A stretch of 64,000 nt of DNA from Pantoea sp. alder81 (GTDB lineage: Bacteria; Pseudomonadota; Gammaproteobacteria; Enterobacterales; Enterobacteriaceae), in NCBI RefSeq assembly GCF_020179835.1, contig NZ_JAIUDA010000004.1, positions 62,001 to 126,000 on the forward strand. The letters run 5' to 3'. Shown here piece after piece: positions 16,830-26,369 of this stretch; the stretch's first letter is position 1; each line of letters opens with the position of its first letter. Made by a program: the position numbers and the translations under genes. Under the pieces are notes generated by a model, which had not been told where the DNA came from, searched no databases, and saw only the letters and a list, made by a program, of their open reading frames with translations.

Positions 16830-18730
16830 CACCGCCCATCAATCATCCCCCACATCCCTGCAAACACTCCGCTCAGGCTTTTGTTTCCCACTTCCGAAAG
16901 GTGGTTGTCGTCGCGATACAGCGGCACATTTTCTCTCGCGCCATAGCAGAAACGGCTATCACATAATCCCTGCGCGGCATCCAGCAAGGTGACGTTTGGC
17001 GAAAGCGCCGCGATCTTGTTGAGCATCGCCAACGCATCCTGATGACGTGATTGATACTCGGCACGAGATTGCTGAATGGTCAGCACTTTGCCGCGCATCG
17101 CATCGCGTGACATGCGATAAATCACGTCATAACCGAATTCCGGCACCGGCGTCATGATGAATACACGATGATGGCTGGCGAGTTGTTTCACCGCGGCGCC
17201 AAAATGCTGTTGATAGGCGGCGATGGAACTGCCGTCCTGCCTGAAGCTATAGGTCGGTGCGCTGCTGCCGCTTCCATACTCACCGTGCAGATAAAACGAC
17301 ATGCGATTGATGATCAATACCGATGCGTTGGGGTATTTGCGTTCGATATCGGCCATCGCCGCCTTCACAAAGCCACCGCAATCAGGGCTGGCGCTGCGTT
17401 GAATATCCGGCACTGAGGGGCAGCCTGATTGCGCTATAAATACCAAACCATCCTTTGGCTGGGCGCTTGCCACAATCGAGGACAACATGGCGGCGGCGTG
17501 GCTATCACCCAACACCACCAGGTTTACCTTGCTGGCACTGCCAAAAACGCACTGTGGTGAGATCATGCCGCTGAGCACAAAGCAATTTTTGGCCATTGCA
17601 AAGCGTTGCTGAGAATAGTGTTCAATCGAGGCCACCACAGCGGGTGCGCGTGATGGGATTCCCGCCTTTGCTACAATTGTCACCCCGAACAACATCACCA
17701 CCGAGGACTGCCCAAGCGCGATATAGGTTTTTCGGCTAAACCAACCTTGCGAATTCTCGACCCAAATGTAGGAAACCCAACCTGCGGCCAGGGATAACAG
17801 AACCAACAACATCTGGCTGACGATCGTGATGGGCCAGTCCACCAGATGGCAGAACACCCACAAAGGCCAATGCCATAAATAGATCGAGTAAGACGTTTTG
17901 CCGATGTGCTGCACGACGCGATGATTTAAACACCAACTGTTCTGCACCGCCGCGTGAAGAATCAGCGCAGTGAATAAGACGGGTATCAGCGTCATAATAC
18001 TTGGCCAGGCGATGTTTTCATCAAATATGAACGCGCATAATATTAGTGACAAAATACTGACTGGCGGAACCCAGCCCTGCCCGCTCAGTCGGGTTTTAGG
18101 TGCCAGATACACTAATCCGCCAACCAGCATTTCCCATGCGCGGGTGGGCAACAAATAATAAGTCGCGGTGAGATGATAATCAGTGGCGACCATCACCAGT
18201 ACTAATCCAAACGACAGCAGCGCGGCAATTCCCATCGTCCAGGCAAACTGTTTGCGCAGAAAACGTGCGGTGAACATTAACGCCAGAGGCAATAATAAAT
18301 AAAACTGCCACTCAACGCTTAATGACCAGGTGTGCAGCAGCCATTTATACACCGATCCGGTATCAAAATAACCTCCCTGTTTGAAATAGACCACATTGGA
18401 TATAAAGCTGAGGCTGGAGACCGCATGCTCAGCCATGCGTTGATACTCGTCTGGCGGCATCAGGAAATAGCCCATCAACATTAATATTGCGCACAACACC
18501 ATTAATGGCGGGATAATTCGCCTGCAGCGCGCGGCATAGAAAGCCATCAGTGAAAACTTCTGATGATTAAGTCGCGACAGAATAATTCCCGTCATTAAAT
18601 AACCCGAAATAACAAAGAACACATCAACACCGAGGAACCCTCCACTCACTTGGTTAAAACCAAAGTGATAGAGGAGGACTAACATAACCGCATAGGCACG
18701 CAGCCCGTTAATGTCAGAGCGGAAAGTCAT
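16829..18730 (-). CDS. OafA/YrhL-type membrane acyltransferase with SGNH domain
   Basis: A 633-residue inner-membrane O-acyltransferase. The N-terminal AT3 domain (residues 1-340) has about ten helices; it opens FRSDINGLRAYAVMLVLLYHFGF with the catalytic-region His and carries GVDVFFVISGYLMT. The C-terminal periplasmic SGNH domain (from about 390) has LVVLGDSHAAAML and DDNHLSEVGN, supplying Ser, Asp and His. Such proteins acetylate O-antigen, exopolysaccharide or peptidoglycan. It stands alone, not in a visible polysaccharide cluster. Confidence 0.9.
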   Translation of the reverse strand: MTFRSDINGLRAYAVMLVLLYHFGFNQVSGGFLGVDVFFVISGYLMTGIILSRLNHQKFSLMAFYAARCRRIIPPLMVLCAILMLMGYFLMPPDEYQRMAEHAVSSLSFISNVVYFKQGGYFDTGSVYKWLLHTWSLSVEWQFYLLLPLALMFTARFLRKQFAWTMGIAALLSFGLVLVMVATDYHLTATYYLLPTRAWEMLVGGLVYLAPKTRLSGQGWVPPVSILSLILCAFIFDENIAWPSIMTLIPVLFTALILHAAVQNSWCLNHRVVQHIGKTSYSIYLWHWPLWVFCHLVDWPITIVSQMLLVLLSLAAGWVSYIWVENSQGWFSRKTYIALGQSSVVMLFGVTIVAKAGIPSRAPAVVASIEHYSQQRFAMAKNCFVLSGMISPQCVFGSASKVNLVVLGDSHAAAMLSSIVASAQPKDGLVFIAQSGCPSVPDIQRSASPDCGGFVKAAMADIERKYPNASVLIINRMSFYLHGEYGSGSSAPTYSFRQDGSSIAAYQQHFGAAVKQLASHHRVFIMTPVPEFGYDVIYRMSRDAMRGKVLTIQQSRAEYQSRHQDALAMLNKIAALSPNVTLLDAAQGLCDSRFCYGARENVPLYRDDNHLSEVGNKSLSGVFAGMWGMIDGR

Positions 18731-19020
18731 GGGGATGATCCCTGAAAGAGGTTTTCAGGATAATGTAAAGATTGTGATAAGACGCAGCAATCGATGAAAT
18801 CTCTGTAATTTCATGTCCATGACACAAGAAATGGAACTGTACACCCGATGATTTATCTTAAGCTCATTTAATTCTCCCTCGAATAATCATCAGGTTGTCA
18901 GACGCGTAAACAGGAACAGCTTTACGAAATCATTATTAACTTAAATGAAATGAGATCAGGATATTCAGAATAGTGTCACACTCTCATCAGCCGATATTAA
19001 CGTTCAGAAATAGTGAGCCA

Positions 19021-19923
19021 TTAAGGTTTACCTGGTGCTAATACCGCAATTGCACCTTCGATTAAACGATAATGTGCAGGCGTGCGGCCAATAATTTCCC
19101 CATCCGCATTAATGTCATGCGGACGCCGGGTGTGCAGGCTAAATTGGGTGCCGCTCAGCGTACGCACGTTGCCCCAGCGACCATGTGTGCCACGGCGCAG
19201 CGAGGGAAACAGCGCCAGAATTTGCCACCAGTGACGCACTTCCAGGCTATACGCATCCAGACGACCATCATCGGGTGCTGCGTCCTTCTCTATCGTCATC
19301 CCACCGCCGTAGAAGCGGCCATTGCCCACCGAAAATTGCACCGTTTTAATTGCTTCCTGCTGGCCATCATAATGCAGTATGGCGCTGAACGGACGGCTTT
19401 GCCGCAGCAGGCGCAATGCAGCCAACGCATAACCCGCTGTGCCCCACTTTTTCTTGGCTGCTGCGGTGAGATTGCGTGCCAGGCTGGCAGAAAATCCAAC
19501 GCTGGACACGTTCAAAAACAGATGGCCGTTGACTTCACCCAGATCGATACGCCGCGTGTGTCCTGCGACGATGATGTTGATCGCTGCCTCCAGATTAAAA
19601 GGAATGCCTAACGTACGGGCAAAATCATTGGCCGTGCCGAGCGGTAAAATGCCCAGCGGCAAGCGGGATTGCATCAGCCCCAGTGCCGCCGCATTCAGCG
19701 TGCCATCGCCGCCGCCGACAATCACCACATCCACTTGAGACTGATGCGCCAGAATCAATTCACTGTAACTGCGTTCATCATCTTCGTGCGGGGTAATCAG
19801 GGAATAGCCTGCTGCCGATAATTGCTGATGTGCCAAATCCGCCCACTGCGCACCACGGCGTGCCCGACGATTGATCAGCAGGAGCGCGCGCCGCTGCTCA
19901 GGTTGAGCACCAGGATTGGTCAT
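19021..19923 (-). CDS. YegS/BmrU-type lipid kinase
   Basis: Diacylglycerol-kinase-like enzyme of 300 residues phosphorylating a membrane lipid with ATP. The nucleotide loop GGGDGTLN lies near residues 69-76, followed by LPLGILPLGTANDFARTL. The C-terminal domain carries DGRLDAYSLE and INADGEI. Closest by pattern to the YegS/BmrU lipid kinases rather than DgkA. Monocistronic by position. Confidence 0.88.
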   Translation of the reverse strand: MTNPGAQPEQRRALLLINRRARRGAQWADLAHQQLSAAGYSLITPHEDDERSYSELILAHQSQVDVVIVGGGDGTLNAAALGLMQSRLPLGILPLGTANDFARTLGIPFNLEAAINIIVAGHTRRIDLGEVNGHLFLNVSSVGFSASLARNLTAAAKKKWGTAGYALAALRLLRQSRPFSAILHYDGQQEAIKTVQFSVGNGRFYGGGMTIEKDAAPDDGRLDAYSLEVRHWWQILALFPSLRRGTHGRWGNVRTLSGTQFSLHTRRPHDINADGEIIGRTPAHYRLIEGAIAVLAPGKP

Positions 19924-20141
19924 TTCGATATTTCCCTGAAATTAAATGCATCAGGCGAAAGTAACCAGACATAACGTAACTGGCAATCTTCCTTAGATAT
20001 CTTTACACCCATAATAGGATTTATCTATATCTGAAAGTTATTAAGATCCCCTTAAGATTTTTGTGCTTCACTTATTCACTGGCGAACACCAGATTTGACG
20101 CATTGCGTTATCACAATACTCTCCATGAGCAAGGGTGAATT

Positions 20142-20891
20142 ATGCTGATAAAACTGAAGCGAACCAGAACACACGTTGAAGATCGTAATCTCGCCCTGTG
20201 CCTTGCCACATCAGCAGGATTATTGAATGCCATGGCGTTAGCTGCTTTTGGCTTTTTCCCCTCACATATGTCCGGCAATATCGCGCAAATATCCAGCGAT
20301 TTGAATGAGCTGGATATTCGTAACCTCAAGGTATTTATCGCCATGATTGGTGCCTTTGTCACCGGCGCGGTGGTGGCAAGGATTTCGGTGGTGCTGGGGG
20401 TGATTAATGGGCTGCGCACCATATTTAGCTGCATTTTACTGGTGGAAGGCGTGCTGTTAATTATGACCTCGTTGTTCGAAATCTATTATTTCTCATCGAA
20501 TAATAACGGGGAAATATTGCTGCTATTGGCCTTCTTAATGGGTGTACATAACTCCACCTCGACGCAACTTTCCAACGGTCGCGTTCGTTCTACCCATATT
20601 ACCGGCACGCTGACGGATGCAGGCATTTCAATCGGTTCGGTATTTGTTGCGTTATTGCGTCGCGATCCTTCCAAAAACATTCGTGCTTTTAAGCAGCAAC
20701 TGAACACCCATCTGGTGACCATTTTCTCCTTCCTTACCGGTGGCATTGTCGGCCTGCTGATCTTCAATGCGTTAGGCTTCGGATCGCTGATTGGCCCAGG
20801 ATTAATTCTGGTCGTGATTGCCTCGCTTTCGATTGTTTTCACGCTTTATAAAGTGAGAAGTCGCAGCTACGCCAAAGCGATCCCTTCTTAA
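20142..20891 (+). CDS. DUF1275-family (YoaK-like) membrane protein
   Basis: A 249-residue membrane protein with about six hydrophobic segments; SAGLLNAMALAAFGFFPSHMSGN near residues 24-46 and NGRVRSTHITGTLTDAG are the DUF1275 signatures. Function unknown in the family. It is divergent from the lipid kinase, 218 bp apart. It is followed after 75 bp by a LysE-type exporter on the same strand. Confidence 0.87.
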   Translation: MLIKLKRTRTHVEDRNLALCLATSAGLLNAMALAAFGFFPSHMSGNIAQISSDLNELDIRNLKVFIAMIGAFVTGAVVARISVVLGVINGLRTIFSCILLVEGVLLIMTSLFEIYYFSSNNNGEILLLLAFLMGVHNSTSTQLSNGRVRSTHITGTLTDAGISIGSVFVALLRRDPSKNIRAFKQQLNTHLVTIFSFLTGGIVGLLIFNALGFGSLIGPGLILVVIASLSIVFTLYKVRSRSYAKAIPS

Positions 20892-20966
20892 TACAGAATC
20901 AGCAGTAGTCATTCTGCGATGCAGGCGATATAACAAAAGCAGGACAATCTCATCGCAGAGGACGAC

Positions 20967-21596
20967 ATGGCGCTTTCACACGAATTGATTCTGATCTACA
21001 CCACCTATTTTGTTGCCACCGCCAGCCCTGGCCCGAGCAATATGGCGATTATGGGCACGGCAATGAAGAAAGGGCGCGGTGCCGCACTGGCGCTGGCAAG
21101 TGGGGTGATCAGCGGTTCGATGATGTGGGCGCTGCTGGCGGCCTGTGGCGTGTTAACCGTGCTGGCAACCTTTGCTCAGCTGTTGATCGTGCTGAAGATA
21201 GGCGGTGGTTTATATCTGTTGTGGTTGGCCTTTAAGGCAGGCAAATCCGCCTTACGCCGTCCCGATGCGAATGAATTCAGCGCCAGCGGCGATAAAGTCG
21301 CCTTTGCCAGGCTGTTTCGTCAGGGTATCTTGATGCACGTCGGTAATCCCAAGGCGATTCTGACCTGGGTGGCGATTATGTCGGTGGCTTTGAAACCGGA
21401 TGCTGCAGCCTCAACCTTGCCGATGATCATCGCGGGTTGTGCCACGATATGCGTGCTGGTGTTTTGCGGCTATGCGCTGCTGTTCTCCACGGCGGTGATG
21501 GCAGCATTTTATCACCGTATCCGCCGTGGGCTGGATGCGCTACTGGCCTGCTGCTTCGCCGTTGCGGGATTAAAACTGGTGTTCAGCCGCAGTTAA
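20967..21596 (+). CDS. LysE/RhtB-family exporter
   Basis: A 209-residue amino-acid exporter: TASPGPSNMAIMGTAMKKGRG near the N-terminus and GILMHVGNPKAILTWVAIMS are the family marks, with six predicted helices. Differs clearly from the first LysE-type gene at 8286. GCAGAGGACGAC precedes the ATG. It ends in a strong hairpin shared with the converging lipoprotein gene. Confidence 0.88.
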   Translation: MALSHELILIYTTYFVATASPGPSNMAIMGTAMKKGRGAALALASGVISGSMMWALLAACGVLTVLATFAQLLIVLKIGGGLYLLWLAFKAGKSALRRPDANEFSASGDKVAFARLFRQGILMHVGNPKAILTWVAIMSVALKPDAAASTLPMIIAGCATICVLVFCGYALLFSTAVMAAFYHRIRRGLDALLACCFAVAGLKLVFSRS

Positions 21597-21601
21597 CCGT
21601 G

Positions 21602-21630
21602 AGCGGTGCTGACAACACAACAGCACCGCT
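21602..21630. terminator. Bidirectional terminator hairpin
   Basis: A perfect 10-bp stem (AGCGGTGCTG 21602-21611, CAGCACCGCT 21621-21630, 9-nt loop) lies between the converging LysE exporter and lipoprotein genes. Confidence 0.6.
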
Positions 21631-21637
21631 TAACTCA

Positions 21638-22096
21638 TCAGGAGTTGTTTGGCGCGGCGGCCTGCGTTTCGCTAAAGGTCGGCTTCTGACGCGTCACCGA
21701 ATAGACCACGTTTTTCGGGCCTTTGGTGTCGGTAGTCACATCTACCGATGAAATGGTCACCTTGCCAAAACCAAACAGCGTCTGCACGTAACCACCGATT
21801 TGGTGTTTACCTTCAGCAACGCGGATCTCTTTATTCTCGCCTTTCTGCAGCAGACCGGCATCCTGACCATCTACCGTAAGGTATACGGAAGAACCGTCAT
21901 CGGTGCGCGTGATCTGGTGAGACACGTTGATCACGGTCGGACCGCTATCGAACTGGGAAGGAATGTTGTCATTCTCGATGGGGGCAGCGGCAGGCGCTTC
22001 AGCTTGCGCGGTAGCGTTGCTGTCAGCGGCATGGCGTGCGCAGCCGGTTAGCATTAATGCGGCCGTCAAAGCGGCTAGAGTGAAACGCGAAAACAT
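21638..22096 (-). CDS. Putative outer-membrane-type lipoprotein
   Basis: A 152-residue lipoprotein: signal peptide with lipobox LTGC (Cys19), an Ala-rich linker to about residue 50, then a compact beta-rich domain (SSVYLTVDGQDAGLLQKGEN, KHQIGGYVQTLFGFGKV) that resembles a PEGA-like surface domain. Residue 2 after Cys is Arg, not Asp, so outer-membrane sorting is expected. Function unknown. Confidence 0.78.
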   Translation of the reverse strand: MFSRFTLAALTAALMLTGCARHAADSNATAQAEAPAAAPIENDNIPSQFDSGPTVINVSHQITRTDDGSSVYLTVDGQDAGLLQKGENKEIRVAEGKHQIGGYVQTLFGFGKVTISSVDVTTDTKGPKNVVYSVTRQKPTFSETQAAAPNNS

Positions 22097-22248
22097 CGTG
22101 ACGAAAGACCTTTTTCTGAATGAGAAGTGTTTATTTTAGCGTGCCTCGCTGAGTGATGACAGTCACAGAATTCCAGTATTTTCCGAAAACCTGTCTCCAG
22201 GTGTTTCATCTGGGGGAAAGCAGCACGGAATGCAAATGGCTAAAATCA

Positions 22249-22270
22249 GGGCGCCCGTAAGGGACGCCCT
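22249..22270 (-). terminator. Terminator of the siderophore receptor gene
   Basis: AGGGCG and CGCCCT arms close a stem just past the receptor stop; on the minus strand it is followed by GATTTTAG. It is a reasonable intrinsic terminator. Confidence 0.55.
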
Positions 22271-22282
22271 GCCTTATCGCGA

Positions 22283-24478
22283 TTACCAGCTGTAGCTGAC
22301 AGAGGCCACAATCGAACGACCGCTGCCGTAGAAGCACGCGCTGGTGTTGCTGCATGAGGCAACATAGTGCTTGTCGGCCACGTTGTTCACGTTCAACTGC
22401 AGCGTGGTGCCACGCAGTGAGTTAGCCGCTTCGCCCAGCTCATATTTCGCCATCACGTCATAAAGCGTGTAGTGCGGAACCTTGTCCTGACCAATGGAAT
22501 CCGCCCAGGCTGTGCCGGTGTAACGTACACCGCTGCCGAGCGTCAGACCGTTTAGCGCACCATCGAGGAAGCTGTAGCTACCCCAGGCAGATGCGGCATG
22601 ACGCGGAATGCTGGAAGGCGTTTTACCGACCTGCGCCGCGGTGTTGCTCTCTTTGGTTTCCGCATCGGTAAAGGTATAAGCCGCCATCACCTTAATTTCA
22701 GGGGTGATTTGCGCGTGCGCTTCCGTCTCAATACCTTTGGACTTCACCTTACCGATCTGCTCGTTGTAACCCAGTTCGCTGTTGTAAGAGGTGATGTTTT
22801 TCTGCGTGATATCAAACGCGGAAACGGTGAACACCGCATCCCAACCCACTGGCTGATATTTGATACCAATTTCCGTCTGCTCACCCGTAGTCGGTGCGAA
22901 CGGATCGCTACCCGGCGCACCGGTGCTCAGGTTCGGTTCGAACGAGGTGCTGTAGCTGACATACGGCGACAGGCCATTATCGAAGGCATACAACAGACCG
23001 GCACGGCCGGTGAACTTGCTGTCATTTTGCTGAGTGGTGGTGTTTTCAATACGGTCCTGCGTGCGCACTTCTGACCAGTCCTGGCGCCCCGACAGCAGCA
23101 GATTCCATTGATTCCACTCCAGCTGATCCTGCAAATACACGCCAACCTGATCGAGCTTTTTACGCGTGCTGGTGTTCAACGCCAGATCGCTCTCATTGAT
23201 CGTCACACGGGTCGGATTCGCCCAGTCGAGAATGTATTGGTCACCGCTGTCGCGCCACAGTTTGTTATCGACATCGCTCCATTTGTAATCCAGCCCACCC
23301 AATACGGTATGCGCAACGTTGCCCGTATCGAACGTCGCTTTCACCTGGTTATCAATGCCCAGTTCTTTGGACTTGATTTTGTCATGCTGCGGACGACGGT
23401 TGATGGAGTGATCGTTATCGGCATCAAAGGTATAGACCAGATATTTGTACGACTCATCCATGTTGCTGTAACGCATATTCTGCGTGAAGCTGATGTTGTC
23501 GTTGAAGTTGTGCTCAAAGATGTAGCCAACCGAGGTTTGCTCGCGTTTCGCTTCGTTAAAGCTCGGATCGCTGACGTTGAAATCGTAAGGAATGTAGCCC
23601 GCGCTGGTGTTAAACAACGTGCCGTTGGCAGGCAGGAAGTTACGATATCCGGCCTTTGGCTCGTTCTGATACATGGTCAGCAGGGTGAAACTAGTGTCCG
23701 CATTTGGTAGCCAGGTCAATGCCGGGGCGATCGCCATGCGCTGCTGTTTGTTATCTTTCACGAACTCATGTCTGGTGCTGGCGATGCCGTTGAGACGATA
23801 AAACAGCGTGTTGTCGTCATTCAGTTTGCCGCCGAAATCAAACGCCGCTTCGCCCAGATGCTGATTACCGGTGCTGAGCTGAACTTTATGAATGCTCTGC
23901 GCGGTTGGGCGCTTGCTGGTCATCGCAATGATGCCGCCGGGGTTCACCTGGCCATACAACACCGATGCAGGGCCATGAATCATCTCCACACGCTCCAGCA
24001 ACCACGGATCGATCTGCCCCGCCGCGCCCGCCTGGCCGGATAAGCCATAGCTCAATCCATCGAGGAATTTCGGTGCATAGCGGAAACCACGCGCGATGAT
24101 CTCATCGTTACGGTTTGAGTTACCACGATAGTTGGTCAGCACGCCGCTGGTGTAGCTCAGAGCATCTGCTACCGACGGTGCAGCCTGATCGTCCATCTGC
24201 TGACGCGTAATCACCGAAATCGATTGCGGAGTTTTACGCAGTGGCGTTGAGGTTTTGGTCCCCGCAGCACTCTCTTTCGCCACATAGCCTTGCAGCGGAG
24301 ACGTCACGCTTTCACGCGTATCCGCATTCACGGTGATGGTCTCTTCTGCCGCGACGCTGAAGGTGGCAGGTGCCACCAGCAGAATTGAGGCCAGTGAAAG
24401 GTGAAGACGGGAGAATCTGAACGGAAGTGCCACAGCAGGTATTGCTAAATTTTTTGCTTTAACGGACATAGTTGCCAT
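22283..24478 (-). CDS. TonB-dependent catecholate siderophore receptor
   Basis: Outer-membrane ferric-siderophore receptor of about 731 residues from ATG 24478 (24469 is nearly as good; the frame continues upstream to 24913 without a plausible start). Signal peptide ending near VAA-EE, TonB box EETITVNA, plug domain with [16 protein letters not shown], beta-barrel ending ASVSYSW. The pattern is that of the FhuE/FoxA/Fct-type receptors rather than FepA. Its place opposite fes under a shared Fur region implies that it imports the ferric form of the siderophore made here, possibly like the chrysobactin receptor Fct (inference). Confidence 0.88.
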   Translation of the reverse strand: MATMSVKAKNLAIPAVALPFRFSRLHLSLASILLVAPATFSVAAEETITVNADTRESVTSPLQGYVAKESAAGTKTSTPLRKTPQSISVITRQQMDDQAAPSVADALSYTSGVLTNYRGNSNRNDEIIARGFRYAPKFLDGLSYGLSGQAGAAGQIDPWLLERVEMIHGPASVLYGQVNPGGIIAMTSKRPTAQSIHKVQLSTGNQHLGEAAFDFGGKLNDDNTLFYRLNGIASTRHEFVKDNKQQRMAIAPALTWLPNADTSFTLLTMYQNEPKAGYRNFLPANGTLFNTSAGYIPYDFNVSDPSFNEAKREQTSVGYIFEHNFNDNISFTQNMRYSNMDESYKYLVYTFDADNDHSINRRPQHDKIKSKELGIDNQVKATFDTGNVAHTVLGGLDYKWSDVDNKLWRDSGDQYILDWANPTRVTINESDLALNTSTRKKLDQVGVYLQDQLEWNQWNLLLSGRQDWSEVRTQDRIENTTTQQNDSKFTGRAGLLYAFDNGLSPYVSYSTSFEPNLSTGAPGSDPFAPTTGEQTEIGIKYQPVGWDAVFTVSAFDITQKNITSYNSELGYNEQIGKVKSKGIETEAHAQITPEIKVMAAYTFTDAETKESNTAAQVGKTPSSIPRHAASAWGSYSFLDGALNGLTLGSGVRYTGTAWADSIGQDKVPHYTLYDVMAKYELGEAANSLRGTTLQLNVNNVADKHYVASCSNTSACFYGSGRSIVASVSYSW

Positions 24479-24660
24479 CTCTATTTCAAACTGCCTTGTC
24501 GATGAAATAATCCGTCCATTCCCCTCCACCCAACGGCGAAAGCTGTAACGGATTGAAATATAACTTCCTCTCGCAAAACGCGGCCCTGAATCCCCGTTAA
24601 ACATCCATCTCAGAATAATCATCTGAAAAATAGGGGATTTATTCGGCGCAAAAATAATAT

Positions 24661-24693
24661 TGCAAATGTAAATCGTTATCAATAGCATTTGCA
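24661..24693. promoter_or_regulatory. Fur-box region between receptor and fes
   Basis: GTAAATCGTTATCAATAGC at 24668-24686, read on the minus strand, matches 13 of 19 positions of the Fur box GATAATGATAATCATTATC. It is flanked by inverted arms TGCAAATG (24661-24668) and CATTTGCA (24686-24693). The site lies between the divergent receptor and fes genes and probably represses both in iron-replete cells. Confidence 0.7.
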
Positions 24694-24745
24694 TTACGTT
24701 TATTAATGTAAAGTCTTTGAAGAAAATGTGGAGAGAGGTTGCAGA

Positions 24746-26101
24746 ATGTTTCTCAGCGACGCAGAACAAATGACGCCAATCTGGTTGCCCGCTGGAACAG
24801 TTACCCAGTGGTTGCATCAGCACGATCTCGGCAGCCATCGCTGGTGGGAACAGCTGCAAACGGCGGGTACACCAGTGATTGAACATCAGCCGGGTGGAGA
24901 AACCCGTATGCATTTCTTCTGGCGCGATCCCGAAGGCCGTTCCGAGCTATCTGCTACTAAAAAAGTTTATGTCGATATAAACGGCGTTACTGACCATCAC
25001 AGCCAGGCTCCCGAATCCCTTGTTCGCGTGGGCAATAGCGATGTCTGGCATTGGTCGACACAGATCGAATCTGACTGGCGCGGCAGCTACAGCCTGATTC
25101 CGGTGACGGATGAGCACCTGCCCCCGCTGTTCTGCGGCAGTGACGAAACCTGCCGGGTGCTGCAACGAAAGTGGTGGATATCGCTGATGCCGCTGGCGAT
25201 CCCCGACATGCTGAACCCGTCTCCTCCGTTTCTGAGCAGCCGCCGCTTTGCGCTGAGTAATGCGCATATGCCAGACGCGCCCGATCAATCCGCCTGGCAA
25301 CAGCTGGATGCCGGTTTAGCGGAAACCTGGCCGGATGGACTGCAAACTTTGCAGTGGCACAGCGATCTGCTCAACGTCACGCGTAACGTCTGGCTTTACA
25401 CCACCGGGCAGACCGCGCAACCGGATCAGCGCCCGCTGGCGATTCTGCTGGATGGGCAGAATTGGGTATACGGACAGCCGATTTTCAGCGCCCTCGATCA
25501 GGTCACCGATGCCGGCGAACTGCCGCCTGCCTGCTGGTTGTTTATCGACGTGATCGATAGCCAGCATCGCGAAGTCGAGCTGCCCTGCAACGAAACCTTC
25601 TGGCTGGCGGTGCAACAAGAACTGTTGCCGCTGGCGCGCCAGCATGCTGCGTTCAGCAACGATGCCAGCCGCACGCTAGTGGCAGGCCAAAGCTACGGAG
25701 GCCTCGCCGCGCTCTATGCCGGACTTCACTGGCCACAGCGTTTTGGCCGCATCCTCACACAATCCGGCTCGTTCTGGTGGCCGCACCTGCAATACATCCG
25801 CGATTACGCCAACCGTGAACAGCACGATCCGGGTCTGCTGTTGCAGCGTTTGCAGGACAACGCCCTGCCCGTCGGCAAGCTGAAGATTTTTCAGGAAGTC
25901 GGCGATCGCGAGCAGGACATGCTGTTCGTTAACCAGCAAATACGTCCCGCGCTGGAAGCCGCCGGACATGAACTGTTTTTCCGCTGCTACGCCGGAGGGC
26001 ACGACGCGCTGTGCTGGCGCGGCGGCTTGATCGACGGCTGCCGCTGGCTGCTGGCCGATCTTCTCTCTGACCCAACCTCAAAAGGTAACCACCATGTCTG
26101 A
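24746..26101 (+). CDS. fes: Enterochelin esterase-like Fes
   Basis: Cytoplasmic serine esterase that cleaves the ester bonds of an imported ferric catecholate to release iron. 451 residues; N-terminal Fes domain ([17 protein letters not shown]), C-terminal alpha/beta-hydrolase with nucleophile Ser in [15 protein letters not shown] and a His in [10 protein letters not shown]. The ATG at 24746 follows GAGAGAGG; the upstream GTG at 24728 is not used. Overlaps ybdZ by 8 bp. Its presence implies an oligo-ester siderophore, linear or cyclic. Confidence 0.93.
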   Translation: MFLSDAEQMTPIWLPAGTVTQWLHQHDLGSHRWWEQLQTAGTPVIEHQPGGETRMHFFWRDPEGRSELSATKKVYVDINGVTDHHSQAPESLVRVGNSDVWHWSTQIESDWRGSYSLIPVTDEHLPPLFCGSDETCRVLQRKWWISLMPLAIPDMLNPSPPFLSSRRFALSNAHMPDAPDQSAWQQLDAGLAETWPDGLQTLQWHSDLLNVTRNVWLYTTGQTAQPDQRPLAILLDGQNWVYGQPIFSALDQVTDAGELPPACWLFIDVIDSQHREVELPCNETFWLAVQQELLPLARQHAAFSNDASRTLVAGQSYGGLAALYAGLHWPQRFGRILTQSGSFWWPHLQYIRDYANREQHDPGLLLQRLQDNALPVGKLKIFQEVGDREQDMLFVNQQIRPALEAAGHELFFRCYAGGHDALCWRGGLIDGCRWLLADLLSDPTSKGNHHV

Positions 26102-26315
26102 ACAACAAAATCCGTTTGATAACGACGCGCTCGATTTTCTGGTGCTGATCAATGCGCGTCAGCAGTACAGCCTGTGGCCCGCATTTGCTCAGGTGCCTGC
26201 GGGCTGGCAAAACGTGGCGGGACCGCTGCCGCGTGCTGCAGCGATTGAGTACATCGAAACACACTGGCAGGACATGCGACCAGCGACGCAACAGACGTCG
26301 TCCAGCGCACATTAA
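26094..26315 (+). CDS. ybdZ: MbtH-like NRPS helper YbdZ
   Basis: A 73-residue MbtH-family protein that binds and activates NRPS adenylation domains. The signature is present: [24 protein letters not shown] and [11 protein letters not shown]. It overlaps the end of fes and precedes the NRPS gene by 54 bp, including a T-rich tract, so all three are one operon. Confidence 0.93.
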   Translation: MSEQQNPFDNDALDFLVLINARQQYSLWPAFAQVPAGWQNVAGPLPRAAAIEYIETHWQDMRPATQQTSSSAH

Positions 26316-26353
26316 TTTTTCGCTTTTTAACTTTTTCTTTTTTCGATTTTTTT
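26312..26353 (+). other. T-rich leader before the NRPS gene
   Basis: Thirty of these 42 bases are T. The tract lies between the ybdZ stop and the ribosome site of the NRPS gene. There is no strong stem before it, so it is not a standard terminator; it may be a standby site for ribosomes or Hfq/sRNA, or a slippage-prone tract. Confidence 0.45.
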
Positions 26354-26369
26354 AGACGGGAACATTCCT

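Noticed and set aside
22598..23074. Plus-strand frames opposite the TonB receptor
   Set aside because: They mirror beta-barrel codons of the receptor and have no family pattern.
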